Program-made: the position numbers and the translations under genes
Shown: positions 1 to 6,303 of the stretch, in pieces
Layout of the letters: every line of letters starts with the position of its first letter
Position numbering within the stretch: the stretch's first letter is position 1
The notes under the pieces: model-generated
The model's database searches: none
What the model was told of the DNA's origin: nothing
What the model saw: only the letters and a program-made list of their open reading frames with translations
Assembly (NCBI GenBank): GCA_943358395.1
Contig: CALRGY010000007.1
Location: 1-48,386, forward strand
DNA from: Candidatus Uhrbacteria bacterium
GTDB lineage: Bacteria > Patescibacteriota > Patescibacteriia > UBA9934
DNA length: 48,386 bases
Direction: 5' to 3'

Positions 1-436
1 TTTACGACCCGAAGGCCTTCTTTTGACACGCGGCGTCGCTCCATCACACTTTCGTGCATTGTGGAATATTCTCGACTGCAGCCACCCGTAGGTGTTTGGA
101 CAGTGTCTCAGTTCCAATGAGCCAGGTCACGCTCTCGCGCCTGGTATCCGTCATAGCCTTGGTGGGCCGTTACCCCTCCAACTAGCTGATGGACCATAGG
201 CCCCTCCCAGACCGAAAAACTTTCAATGAGAATGACTTGCGTCCCCTCATCAATATCGTGTATTAGCGGTCGTTTCCAACCGTTATCCACGAGTCTGGGG
301 TAGGTTACCAATGTGTTACGCTCCCGTTTGCCACTATCGCCTCCAAATATTGCTACCTGGTTGCGACCGTTCGACTTGCATGCCTTAGACACGCCGCCAG
401 CATTCATCCTGAGCCAGGATCAAACTCTCAGTTATA
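1..436 (-). rRNA. rrs: 16S ribosomal RNA, 5' portion (runs off the window start)
   Basis: On the minus strand the sequence reads AGAGTTTGATCCTGGCTCAG at 428-409, an exact 27F site. It continues through the usual 5' domain (GGCGGCGTGTCTAAGGCATG, ACTGAGACAC, ACCTACGGGTGG, GGGTCGTAAA) to the window edge. About 430 nt of the 5' end are present and the mature end is estimated a few bases upstream of the 27F site. The 338/341 region reads ACACCTACGGGTGGCTGCAG instead of ACTCCTACGGGAGGCAGCAG. The ORF track entry 108..407 is only a shadow of this rRNA. Confidence 0.97.
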
Positions 437-606
437 ATCCACACTCTTTCGAATGAGGTTCTGTTTAGTGATTCATCTTGCGATGAACATCAATTGTGGA
501 CGTTGTAATCACATAATTGTTCATTACGTGATGCTTGGTTGTTTGCTCTTCAGTTGTGAAGATACGACGCCCGCAAAGGCATAAAAGCCAGTGCGAATGT
601 GGCAGT
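437..606 (-). other. 16S rRNA leader (5' external transcribed spacer) with hairpin
   Basis: This non-coding stretch lies between the predicted rRNA start point and mature 16S. It holds an almost perfect hairpin at 508-532 (minus strand ATCACGTAAT, loop GAACA, ATTATGTGAT; one G-U pair). Such a stem could serve precursor processing; that role is inferred. I see no gene in it. Confidence 0.6.
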
Positions 607-635
607 AGAGTAATGGAAGCCCAAAAAGCTGTCAA
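607..635 (-). promoter_or_regulatory. Predicted rRNA promoter
   Basis: Minus strand TTGACA (635-630), a 17-nt spacer, then TACTCT (612-607). The -35 box is consensus and the spacing ideal. It lies just downstream of the trmD stop codon and points into the 16S gene, with about 165 nt of leader. The -10 is weak (3 of 6). Confidence 0.65.
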
Positions 636-666
636 GGAAAAAATGGTGCATCAAATGTGGATGCTT

Positions 667-1374
667 TTATGTTTTCGTACGGTTTTCCGATGCATCCGTT
701 CTCCACGCAGCAATCGCCTTATGATTCCCGCTCAACAATATCGACGGCACCGCACAATCGACGACTGTTTTTTTCGTGATGTTCTGATGATAAACTTCCG
801 GCTTTGTGTACTGCGGATATTCAAGAAATCCCTCTCGATCATGTGATTCTTCAGACAATGTTTCTGTATTCCCCAGCACTCCAGGAATCTGCCGTGCAAT
901 AGCATCCGCCATCACCAACGCCGGAAGTTCCCCACCAGTCAGCACAAAATCACCAATCGAAAGCGCTTCGTCCGCAATCACCTCTTCTACCCGATGATCG
1001 ATTCCCTCATATCGCCCACAAATAAAAATAACTTGATCATATGCCGCAAGTCGCTTCGCATCCCCCTGGGTAAACGTCTTCCCGCTTGCCGACGTCACAA
1101 TCACCCTTACCGTCGGCACATGCTTCCGTAAAAACTTTTTTCGCAATCTCATCGCCTGCACCGCATCATCAATGGGCTGCACCATCATCACCATCCCTGC
1201 CCCTCCCCCATACGGCGTATCATCAACTTTTTTATGCTTATCCTTCGAGAACTTTCGCAAATCATGCCCCGTAATCTTTATCAGCTTTTCCTTCTGCGCC
1301 CGCCCCAAAATACTCGCACCAGCATATGGCGCAATCACTTCGGGAAAAATAGTGATGATGTCAAAATGGGTCAT
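667..1374 (-). CDS. trmD: tRNA (guanine-N1-)-methyltransferase TrmD
   Basis: TrmD methylates G37 of tRNAs reading CNN codons with SAM, preventing +1 frameshifting. The 235-aa product has the normal family length and its hallmarks: the MTHFDIITIFPE start, YGGGAGMVM in the N-terminal half, the trefoil-knot SAM segment CGRYEGIDHR, then IGDFVLTGGELPALV, and the C-terminal GNHKAIAAWR. Its ATG overlaps the last codons of the upstream hypothetical gene by 4 nt, so the two are cotranscribed and probably translationally coupled. It belongs to the common rpsP-khpA-trmD neighbourhood, here without rimM and rplS and with repeat elements between genes. It ends just upstream of the rRNA promoter. Confidence 0.97.
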   Translation of the reverse strand: MTHFDIITIFPEVIAPYAGASILGRAQKEKLIKITGHDLRKFSKDKHKKVDDTPYGGGAGMVMMVQPIDDAVQAMRLRKKFLRKHVPTVRVIVTSASGKTFTQGDAKRLAAYDQVIFICGRYEGIDHRVEEVIADEALSIGDFVLTGGELPALVMADAIARQIPGVLGNTETLSEESHDREGFLEYPQYTKPEVYHQNITKKTVVDCAVPSILLSGNHKAIAAWRTDASENRTKT

Positions 1375-1847
1375 AGAGATGGTGTCCTTTTCCTTTTGAG
1401 ATCAAGGTATTCGCGCACAAATATAAATTGGTTCATATACTCATCAAGACTTGGCGCAACACTGCGTGCATCGGGCTCGACGATTTCCTTTCTTCCAGCT
1501 CGCAGATCCGCATTCATAACATTCACTTCATTCATCCCTTTCGAAAGCGCATCGCGTTCATCGAGTAATGCTTTTGGAATCACGAGAGAATACATTTTCG
1601 TCGGCATCCCGCTCATGTTTTCAATATTCTTTTGTATTCCAGCAATGCCCTCAAAACGATCCGTGTACCACGTTCCTTGGAACTGTGTATTCCCCCCGCT
1701 CCGATCAACATTCCATGAGGAATCGCCTTCTACGCGATACACGATTACAAATGTTTGAGCTTTCGCATACGCATAAAGAGCCTGATATCGACGTTCAAGT
1801 TCTTCAAATAAAGTGTTATTTAGAACCTCTAGATTCAATTCAGACAT
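1371..1847 (-). CDS. Hypothetical protein, 158 aa, upstream of trmD
   Basis: I do not recognise this family. The protein is soluble, without signal peptide or membrane segment. It starts with a charged helical stretch (EVLNNTLFEELERRYQALYA), continues with a mixed region rich in Gly/Trp/Tyr (DSSWNVDRSGGNTQFQGTWY), and ends Lys/Arg-rich (KRKRTPSL). The tight 4-nt overlap with trmD and matching codon use support a real gene. The context suggests translation or tRNA biology, but that is only proximity. It starts 18 bp from palindromic element copy 1. No Shine-Dalgarno sequence precedes the ATG. Confidence 0.75.
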   Translation of the reverse strand: MSELNLEVLNNTLFEELERRYQALYAYAKAQTFVIVYRVEGDSSWNVDRSGGNTQFQGTWYTDRFEGIAGIQKNIENMSGMPTKMYSLVIPKALLDERDALSKGMNEVNVMNADLRAGRKEIVEPDARSVAPSLDEYMNQFIFVREYLDLKRKRTPSL

Positions 1848-1864
1848 AGACAGTTTGTGATAAG

Positions 1865-1989
1865 AAAATCGTTTTATTTTCGACCAGTTTCGGTGCGCGA
1901 CGATGACGGGATCGTCAAGGCGTACTACACGGTACGCCGTCGATCACGTCGAGGAAGCAAGCCAAAAATGGGCAAAATAAAACGATTTT
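1865..1989 (+). repeat. Palindromic element copy 1 (beta subtype, no nested insert)
   Basis: A 125-bp imperfect palindrome. The outer arms AAAATCGTTTTATTTT and AAAATAAAACGATTTT (1974-1989) are perfectly complementary. Inside come TTTCGGTGCGC, an apical hairpin CGTAC-TACACG-GTACG, and GCAAGCC. The core is almost identical to copy 6 near recA but lacks copy 6's nested 34-bp palindrome. The outer arms differ in sequence from the other copies yet still pair. It lies between the cupin stop codon and the start of the hypothetical gene and may also act as a terminator. Confidence 0.85.
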
Positions 1990-2259
1990 TCATACCTTTT
2001 CTCCAAAGATATACGTACATCCCTCACTCCCCATTCTCACCGAATGAAGCGTATGTGCGGGAATATCGAAGCGATCGCCGGGGGTGTATTCCTTTTCCTC
2101 ACCGTTCATAATGATGAATATCGATCCACCAACCACAATATGCGCGGTGTGTTCATCGTGTTCGTGAGCGGGGTAAATGACGCTCGCACCGTCGTGCCAC
2201 TCGTTTACATCCGAATAGCCATCGTTCGCCAACGTCTGTCGTGCATCGTCAATCGTCAT
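1990..2259 (-). CDS. Small cupin-domain protein
   Basis: An 89-aa single-domain cupin. The metal-site motif is visible as HEHDEHTAHIVVGG followed by PGDRFDIPAHTLHSV, matching the two cupin motifs with His/Glu ligands. Such proteins bind a metal or small ligand; the substrate cannot be read from sequence. The ORF track starts it at 2361, but that extension translates palindromic element copy 2. I chose the ATG at 2259 (MTIDDARQTL). An ATG at 2280 lies inside the element's terminal arm and is the alternative. There is no clear Shine-Dalgarno sequence. The stop codon abuts element copy 1. Confidence 0.82.
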   Translation of the reverse strand: MTIDDARQTLANDGYSDVNEWHDGASVIYPAHEHDEHTAHIVVGGSIFIIMNGEEKEYTPGDRFDIPAHTLHSVRMGSEGCTYIFGEKV

Positions 2260-2267
2260 AGAAGAGT

Positions 2268-2426
2268 AGGATGTTCTCATTTTCGACCAGTTTCGGTGCG
2301 CAAGGAACAAAATTCGCGAAGTGTACTCCTTGGTACATTGAGCAAATTTTGGACGCAGCAAGGTATGAAGTAAGCGCTTCGCTTTACTTCATACCAAGCC
2401 GAAAGTGGGCAAAATGAGGACGTCCT
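2268..2426 (+). repeat. Palindromic element copy 2 (beta subtype, with nested insert)
   Basis: A 159-bp element with ends AGGATGTTCTCATTTT and AAAATGAGGACGTCCT. The core has TTTCGGTGCGC, a stem AAAATTCGC / GCAAATTTT, the loop pair GAAG/TTGA, and the apical hairpin TGTAC-TCCTTG-GTACA. That hairpin shows a compensatory C-G to T-A change relative to the other copies. It carries the nested 34-bp palindrome. It lies 5' of the cupin gene and 3' of the small membrane protein gene, just beyond that gene's terminator. Confidence 0.88.
2362..2395. repeat. Nested 34-bp palindrome inside element copy 2
   Basis: A near-perfect hairpin with arms GGTATGAAGTA and TACTTCATACC, a GCG/CGC inner stem and a 3-4 nt loop. 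It sits between GCAAG and AAGCCGAAA and is flanked by an AAG duplication. Copies 1 and 7 read straight through GCAAGCC at this position. The identical sequence occurs at 36969-37002 in copy 6. Confidence 0.85.
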
Positions 2427-2460
2427 AAAAAGATCGTGGCACCAATGATGGTACCACGAT
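2427..2460 (-). terminator. Rho-independent terminator after the khpA/small membrane protein unit
   Basis: Minus strand ATCGTGG-T-ACC, loop ATCATT, GGT-G-CCACGAT, then CTTTTT. It is a 10-bp stem with one mismatch and a U-run, 40 nt past the stop codon of the small membrane protein gene. Confidence 0.8.
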
Positions 2461-2499
2461 GCTCATATCGAGGAATGCACTTTGAAAACCGTCACTTCA

Positions 2500-2706
2500 T
2501 TATCGCACCGAAACAATAATCAAACCCAGAAGAAAGATCACAAGACCAATAACGAACATAATGCCAATAATCATCAACCCCGCAAGAAGATAGTACCCAT
2601 ACACAGTAAACGCCCGCACCCACAGCCGAGTATCGAGCAATTGCGTTTTTGTGCGCTCTTCAAGCTTTGCAATGCGCTCGTGCAGCGATTCAACGGAGTG
2701 GCTCAT
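2500..2706 (-). CDS. Small membrane protein with N-terminal coiled coil (68 aa)
   Basis: Residues 1-28 form a charged amphipathic helix (SVESLHERIAKLEERTKTQLL) likely to be a short coiled coil. Residues about 33-66 are almost entirely hydrophobic (YYLLAGLMIIGIMFVIG then LVIFLLGLIIV), enough for one long or two short membrane segments. There is no recognised family. It follows khpA by 5 nt and is followed by a terminator, so it is the distal gene of that unit. Its function is unknown. Confidence 0.7.
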   Translation of the reverse strand: MSHSVESLHERIAKLEERTKTQLLDTRLWVRAFTVYGYYLLAGLMIIGIMFVIGLVIFLLGLIIVSVR

Positions 2707-2711
2707 ACTCT

Positions 2712-3089
2712 TTAAAAGGTAAGGCTGTCGACAGAATCGCGATCAAGATCGGCATCTGTATTTGCATGCTGTGGTGCCGCTACAGCAACAGGAGCAACGG
2801 TTCCCGTACCCGTATCGTCACCCATCGCTCCACGACGCGTTGATGACGCTGGAGCATCGATCCGAAACGAAACACGCATATTCGCTTTTGCACCGATGGT
2901 GGCAAGCAATGTTCGAATCGCGACAGCTGTTTTCCCACTCTTGCCGATCACATATCCGGTATCATCTGCTGCCGTAAACACCGTAATTAATACACCCTGT
3001 TCATCAATCTTTCGCTCAGAACGCACCTCTTCCGGCTTATTCACCAACGCCTTCACAATGAATTCCACGAACTGCTGATCGAACTCCAT
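2712..3089 (-). CDS. khpA: KH-domain RNA-binding protein (KhpA-like) with extended C-terminus
   Basis: KhpA-type single KH domain proteins bind RNA and in Firmicutes work with KhpB/Jag. Residues 1-80 match: FVEFIVKALVNKPEEV at the start and the GXXG loop in YVIGKSGKTAVAIRTLL around residues 46-62. The total length of 125 aa exceeds the roughly 76-80 aa norm. The extra 45 residues are low-complexity Ala/Gly/Thr/Asp rich and probably disordered. Location between rpsP and trmD is the classical position of khpA (ylqC). It is separated from rpsP by a terminator. Confidence 0.9.
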   Translation of the reverse strand: MEFDQQFVEFIVKALVNKPEEVRSERKIDEQGVLITVFTAADDTGYVIGKSGKTAVAIRTLLATIGAKANMRVSFRIDAPASSTRRGAMGDDTGTGTVAPVAVAAPQHANTDADLDRDSVDSLTF

Positions 3090-3124
3090 AAAATCAAGAT
3101 TAATTTTCCGATACCGCCATCATA

Positions 3125-3152
3125 CAAAAAACGGCGCTCCTGGGGAACGCCG
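3125..3152 (-). terminator. Rho-independent terminator after rpsP
   Basis: Minus strand CGGCGTTCC, loop CCA, GGAGCGCCG (one G-U pair), then TTTTTTG. It lies 13 nt past the rpsP stop codon and separates rpsP from khpA. Confidence 0.85.
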
Positions 3153-3164
3153 CCTGTGTATGGT

Positions 3165-3485
3165 TTACGCTGCTGCCTTTGCTTTTGCCTCAGCCAACGC
3201 CTTTGCGCGACTCTTGGTGATGGTCACGACATTCTCTTTCTTCCCCTTCATCAATCCAAGATCGATAAACAGGTTCTTTACCGTTCCAGAAGGCTGCGCG
3301 CCAACACTCAACCAATACGCTGCACGTTCCTTGTTCAGCACAACATCCTTCCTATCTGCCCGTGGATCAAGGTTCCCAATCACCTCAATTGCCGGTGACC
3401 ATGGATCTTTCGTGCCGTCTTGCACCACAATGCGGTAATATGGCTGTTTACGCTTTCCTGTTCGAGATAATCGGATCGTGGTCAT
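3165..3485 (-). CDS. rpsP: 30S ribosomal protein S16
   Basis: bS16 is an assembly protein of the 30S body. The product starts MTTIRLSRTGKRKQPYYRIV, then has GNLDPRA and RAAYWLSVGAQPSGTVKNL, all hallmark segments, and ends in an Ala/Lys-rich tail (KAKAAA). The ORF track adds 18 residues upstream, but bS16 begins with the MxxIRLxRxGxxKxP motif, so the start is set at 3485. The first gene of the rpsP-khpA-trmD neighbourhood, it ends at a strong terminator. Confidence 0.96.
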   Translation of the reverse strand: MTTIRLSRTGKRKQPYYRIVVQDGTKDPWSPAIEVIGNLDPRADRKDVVLNKERAAYWLSVGAQPSGTVKNLFIDLGLMKGKKENVVTITKSRAKALAEAKAKAAA

Positions 3486-3563
3486 AGAGAAATAAACGAA
3501 TAATGAAAAGAGAGTGCTCCTGAGCAATAATTTTGTCAAGACCTGTAGGGGCAGAAAATATTC

Positions 3564-3572
3564 TGTTATACT
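3564..3572 (+). promoter_or_regulatory. Extended -10 promoter for the small membrane protein (leaderless start)
   Basis: TGTTATACT fits the TGn-TATAAT extended -10 pattern. The ATG at 3581 begins 8 nt after its end, where transcription itself would start. No convincing -35 is visible and no Shine-Dalgarno sequence can fit, so the mRNA is probably leaderless. Confidence 0.6.
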
Positions 3573-3580
3573 CTGAGCAT

Positions 3581-3757
3581 ATGATCATCGCTGGAATTCT
3601 TTTCTTACTCCTCGGCCTCGGGCTCTTCATCGGTGCCGACATCAAGCTGGACGATGCTCCCGGCCTCGAACGCAGCCACATCGTCACCATGGGCGCCGGT
3701 CTCCTCTCCATCCTCGTCGGTGGGATTCTTTTGTATTCGAAGGTGTTCGGAGGGTAA
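3581..3757 (+). CDS. Small two-helix membrane protein (58 aa)
   Basis: Two hydrophobic segments (IIAGILFLLLGLGLFIGA and VTMGAGLLSILVGGILLY) flank a short polar loop (DIKLDDAPGLERSH), giving a helical hairpin. No family is recognised. The ORF track begins at 3533, but the ATG at 3581 lies directly at the expected transcription start of an extended -10 box and begins the first helix. A strong terminator follows 15 nt after the stop, so it is a monocistronic unit convergent with the methyltransferase gene. The function is unknown. Confidence 0.7.
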   Translation: MIIAGILFLLLGLGLFIGADIKLDDAPGLERSHIVTMGAGLLSILVGGILLYSKVFGG

Positions 3758-3771
3758 TTAATCCGAATAAC

Positions 3772-3800
3772 AAAACACGACCAATCGGTCGTGTTTTTTT
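3772..3800. terminator. Bidirectional terminator between convergent genes
   Basis: AAAACACGACC, loop AATC-type, GGTCGTGTTTTTTT. The stem is perfect with T runs on both sides, so it can end both the plus-strand membrane protein gene and the minus-strand methyltransferase gene. Confidence 0.9.
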
Positions 3801-3804
3801 GAAA

Positions 3805-4860
3805 TTACACTTTCCTCCCCCGTATCGCTAAAAACATTGGTACTTCTTTACGCACGCGGTTTTCGGCTTTTGCGCGGGGGCCGGAGGTAGATTCTTTGTG
3901 GGAAGTCCATTCCTCCATAGCGTCGACAACGAAACCGGCTGCGGATAGTGCCGTGATGTACGACGAAATTGGGCGGTGGAATGACGTGGTATTGATGGTT
4001 GGCGCATCGCCAGGGTGCATTTGCATGGGAATAGCGTTTTCGCTTAAGTAGCTGTCAACGCGGCGATACATCATCTTGCGCTCGTCCTCAAAACCCCAAG
4101 AACTTTGGCGCGGAATACGAAACGCTGGGTGGTTGAGCACAATGACGAATGGAGCATCCTTCTTGAGCAATCGCGATACGCTCGCAAACACCGCTGACAT
4201 ATCGCTGATATTTTGCAGCGCAAGAACGATTGCTGCGCCGTCGAATTTCCTGTCACGGAGATTCCGATCTGCACTGGCAGCATCCCCAACCAAGAATTCG
4301 GAATTCCGAATGTGCTTATTCTGCGCTTGGCGAATGAGCGTTGGTGCTGCGTCGATTCCCACAACTACTCCCCCCTGCTTCACAACAAGATTCGCAAAGC
4401 TTCCTTCCCCACACGCAACGTCAAGAAACGTCTTTCCTGCACCAACACCAAGAAGCTTCAGCGCCCCAGGCCACACCACTTCACTCTGATACGTTCCCGG
4501 CGCCGAAAGATGCGTGCCATACCACTCCGCAACATTCTCCCAACTCGTCGACGACGCAGCGGCAGCGCGCGGCCCTGCCTTTCGCTGATCGAATGCAGGT
4601 CGATTCACATCTCGCCTATCAGATGCGCGATGCGGCCGCGAACCAAATGGAACCGTTCGCACTCCACGCCGGCCATCCTGCATATACGCCGGCTGGTTAC
4701 TCGATCGTGGCGTTTGGTCAAATCGAGGCTCACTTCGTGCATCACGAGGAGCACGATCAATGCGCTGAACCCCTTGTGTTCTACTGCCATGCTGACTGCC
4801 ACCGGTTCCCTTACCGCGCCGAGCAAACGCCGGCCCACGACGTGAAGATGTATGTTCCAT
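3805..4860 (-). CDS. SAM-dependent class I methyltransferase with disordered basic N-terminus
   Basis: Residues from about 110 onward (MEHTSS start) form a Rossmann methyltransferase: motif I FLDVACGEGSF, then VVGIDAAPTLI, VGDAASAD, and the late-strand segment FVIVLNHPAFRIP. The first ~100 residues are rich in Arg, Gly, Ser and Pro (RRGPAFARRGKGTGG) and look disordered, perhaps nucleic-acid binding. The NHPAF-type motif resembles the NPPF/NHP-bearing methyltransferases seen next to translation genes, but the substrate is unknown. Starts at 4890 and 4875 are also possible; 4860 sits a few bases below a TATGAT -10-like box. It is divergent from hisS. Confidence 0.75.
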   Translation of the reverse strand: MEHTSSRRGPAFARRGKGTGGSQHGSRTQGVQRIDRAPRDARSEPRFDQTPRSSNQPAYMQDGRRGVRTVPFGSRPHRASDRRDVNRPAFDQRKAGPRAAAASSTSWENVAEWYGTHLSAPGTYQSEVVWPGALKLLGVGAGKTFLDVACGEGSFANLVVKQGGVVVGIDAAPTLIRQAQNKHIRNSEFLVGDAASADRNLRDRKFDGAAIVLALQNISDMSAVFASVSRLLKKDAPFVIVLNHPAFRIPRQSSWGFEDERKMMYRRVDSYLSENAIPMQMHPGDAPTINTTSFHRPISSYITALSAAGFVVDAMEEWTSHKESTSGPRAKAENRVRKEVPMFLAIRGRKV

Positions 4861-4907
4861 AGATAGAGGCATCATAATGGGAGTTCGCACTTTGGTCTAT
4901 CGTCAAT

Positions 4908-4936
4908 TTGAAACCATGCTTACGTTGTGGTATCTT
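4908..4936 (+). promoter_or_regulatory. hisS operon promoter
   Basis: TTGAAA (4908-4913), a 17-nt spacer, then TATCTT (4931-4936) preceded by TGG, giving an extended -10. The predicted transcription start near 4943 is only about 4 nt upstream of the leader-peptide ATG. Confidence 0.75.
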
Positions 4937-4946
4937 GACCATAGTT

Positions 4947-5000
4947 ATGGAATGCATACGCAATATATTCAACGTTTCCCATCATACCCGCCATGCATAA
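4947..5000 (+). CDS. Histidine leader peptide of hisS (17 aa)
   Basis: The ORF reads MECIRNIFNVSHHTRHA and stops with TAA at 4998-5000. Three of its last six codons are His (CAT CAT at 4980-4985, CAT at 4992-4994), far above chance for so short an ORF in front of a histidyl-tRNA synthetase. It begins about 4 nt after the predicted transcription start. It is too short for the ORF track. The stop codon overlaps the ATAAGCGGA segment (4997-5005) that can pair with the terminator's 5' arm. This is the layout of ribosome-mediated attenuation as known for hisL and pheST leaders. The assignment is an inference from layout and has not been tested. Confidence 0.72.
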   Translation: MECIRNIFNVSHHTRHA

Positions 5001-5066
5001 GCGGAGCTACTTGATGTTATTCCAATGAATGACTGCAAAGAATTCCGCTTATTGGCGGATTTTTTA
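4988..5066 (+). promoter_or_regulatory. hisS transcription attenuator (alternative hairpins)
   Basis: Three pairings compete. Segment 1:2 is CCGC (4988-4991) with GCGG (5001-5004). The antiterminator 2:3 is ATAAGCGGA (4997-5005) with TCCGCTTAT (5044-5052), 9 of 9 pairs. The terminator 3:4 is TCCGC (5044-5048) with GCGGA (5055-5059), followed by TTTTTT. A ribosome stalled at the His codons would mask segment 1 and leave segment 2 free to form the antiterminator. A ribosome reaching the TAA would cover segment 2 and allow the terminator. The terminator stem is short (5 bp), which is the weak point. Confidence 0.68.
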
Positions 5067-5080
5067 TTTCTTACAATAGT

Positions 5081-6298
5081 ATGCAAATTCAACCACTCAG
5101 AGGCACACGAAGCCTCTATCCAAAAGAAATGCGTGAACGCAATACACTGCTCAATGCGTGCAGAACCATATTGGAACGTGCGGGTTACGAGGAATACGAA
5201 GCGCCGGTGTTAGAGCCCATGGCACTCTACGAGGCAAAGTCAAGCGCAGAAATCATCGAGCGTCAGTCGTATGTATTTACCGATCGTGGCGGAGAGAAGA
5301 TTGTCGTTCGACCAGAACTCACTCCATCATTTGCTCGAATGGTTGCTAATAAACAAGGTGAGCTCCCACCACTCATTCGATGGTTCAGTTTTGCCGACTG
5401 TTGGCGATACGAACGCCCACAAAAAGGTCGTACACGAAATTTCCTTCAGATCAACGTCGATTTCCTTGGCTCGGACACAGGAGAAGCCGACGTGGAAGCC
5501 ATCGATCTCGCGCTCTCAATGCTTCAAGCGATTGGCATAGATATGCGCAACGTGAGTATGCGAGTCAATGATCGGAAATTATTCGATGTCACATGTCAGA
5601 CGTTGGCTATTGCAATTGAAAAGAAGGGTCAATTTCTCACGCTTCTTGATGAACGCGACAAACTGACACAGGAAGAATTCCTCACAAAACTCCAAACCAT
5701 TAATCCGGAACTCAATTGTACCGATCTTGCCGTCATCGATAACGTGCAGCCGTCCGAACGGCTCCTTGCCGTCATCGCATCAGTACAAAAACTCGGATGG
5801 ACACAGCTCGTCTACGATCCAAATCTTATACGCGGCTTCTCGTACTACACAGGAATTGTTTTCGAGGTTGTTGAAACGTCAGGGTCATTTCGTCGAGCAG
5901 TTTTCGGTGGTGGTCGCTATGACAATCTTCTCGAGGCAGTAGGAGGAAAGCCTATGAGCGGCATCGGTTTTGCTGTAAGTGATGTTGCGTTATTTGCTGC
6001 ACTCGAGGCTCAGGAAAAAAGCGTCGCCGTCGACCAGCCCGTAAAAACGCTCATCATTCCGCTGACGAACAATGAAGCACCTGTTGCGATCGACGTTGCT
6101 CGACGCCTACGTACAAAAGGCAACACCGCCATCCTTGCCATTCCTCCATACGAGCTAAAAAAGCAGCTCACCATGGCGAATCGTCTTGGAGCCTCCGAAG
6201 TCGTCATCGTTGCTCCCGAAGAACTGAAGACGGGGAATGTCATCGTAAAAAATATGACAACCGGCGAACAACGACGTGTTCGCGTTAGCGATCTATAA
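5081..6298 (+). CDS. hisS: Histidine--tRNA ligase
   Basis: HisRS charges tRNA-His using ATP. The 405-aa product has the class II core: the N-terminal RGTRSLYPKEM, motif 1 region with YVFTDRGGEKIVVRPELT, motif 2 around FADCWRYERPQKGRTRNFLQ, the HisA signature LIRGFSYYTGIVFEV, and motif 3 GGGRYDNLLEAVGGKPMSGIGF. A C-terminal anticodon-binding domain (residues ~320-405) ends in TTGEQRRVRVSDL. The motif-2 loop and HisA residues are intact. It is preceded by the His leader peptide and attenuator and followed after 5 nt by an AstE-like gene. There is no Shine-Dalgarno sequence before the ATG. Confidence 0.97.
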   Translation: MQIQPLRGTRSLYPKEMRERNTLLNACRTILERAGYEEYEAPVLEPMALYEAKSSAEIIERQSYVFTDRGGEKIVVRPELTPSFARMVANKQGELPPLIRWFSFADCWRYERPQKGRTRNFLQINVDFLGSDTGEADVEAIDLALSMLQAIGIDMRNVSMRVNDRKLFDVTCQTLAIAIEKKGQFLTLLDERDKLTQEEFLTKLQTINPELNCTDLAVIDNVQPSERLLAVIASVQKLGWTQLVYDPNLIRGFSYYTGIVFEVVETSGSFRRAVFGGGRYDNLLEAVGGKPMSGIGFAVSDVALFAALEAQEKSVAVDQPVKTLIIPLTNNEAPVAIDVARRLRTKGNTAILAIPPYELKKQLTMANRLGASEVVIVAPEELKTGNVIVKNMTTGEQRRVRVSDL

Positions 6299-6303
6299 AC
6301 TCT

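Noticed and set aside
108-407. 99-aa minus-strand ORF
   Set aside because: It lies entirely inside 16S rRNA.
4943-5080. T-box riboswitch in front of hisS
   Set aside because: No T-box consensus (GGGTGGNACCGCG-like) or stem I specifier structure is visible. The His-codon-bearing ORF with competing hairpins is a better fit.
5025-5213. 62-aa ORF overlapping the hisS start in another frame
   Set aside because: It runs through the attenuator terminator and the start of hisS and has no protein-like features. The His leader ORF upstream explains the region better.
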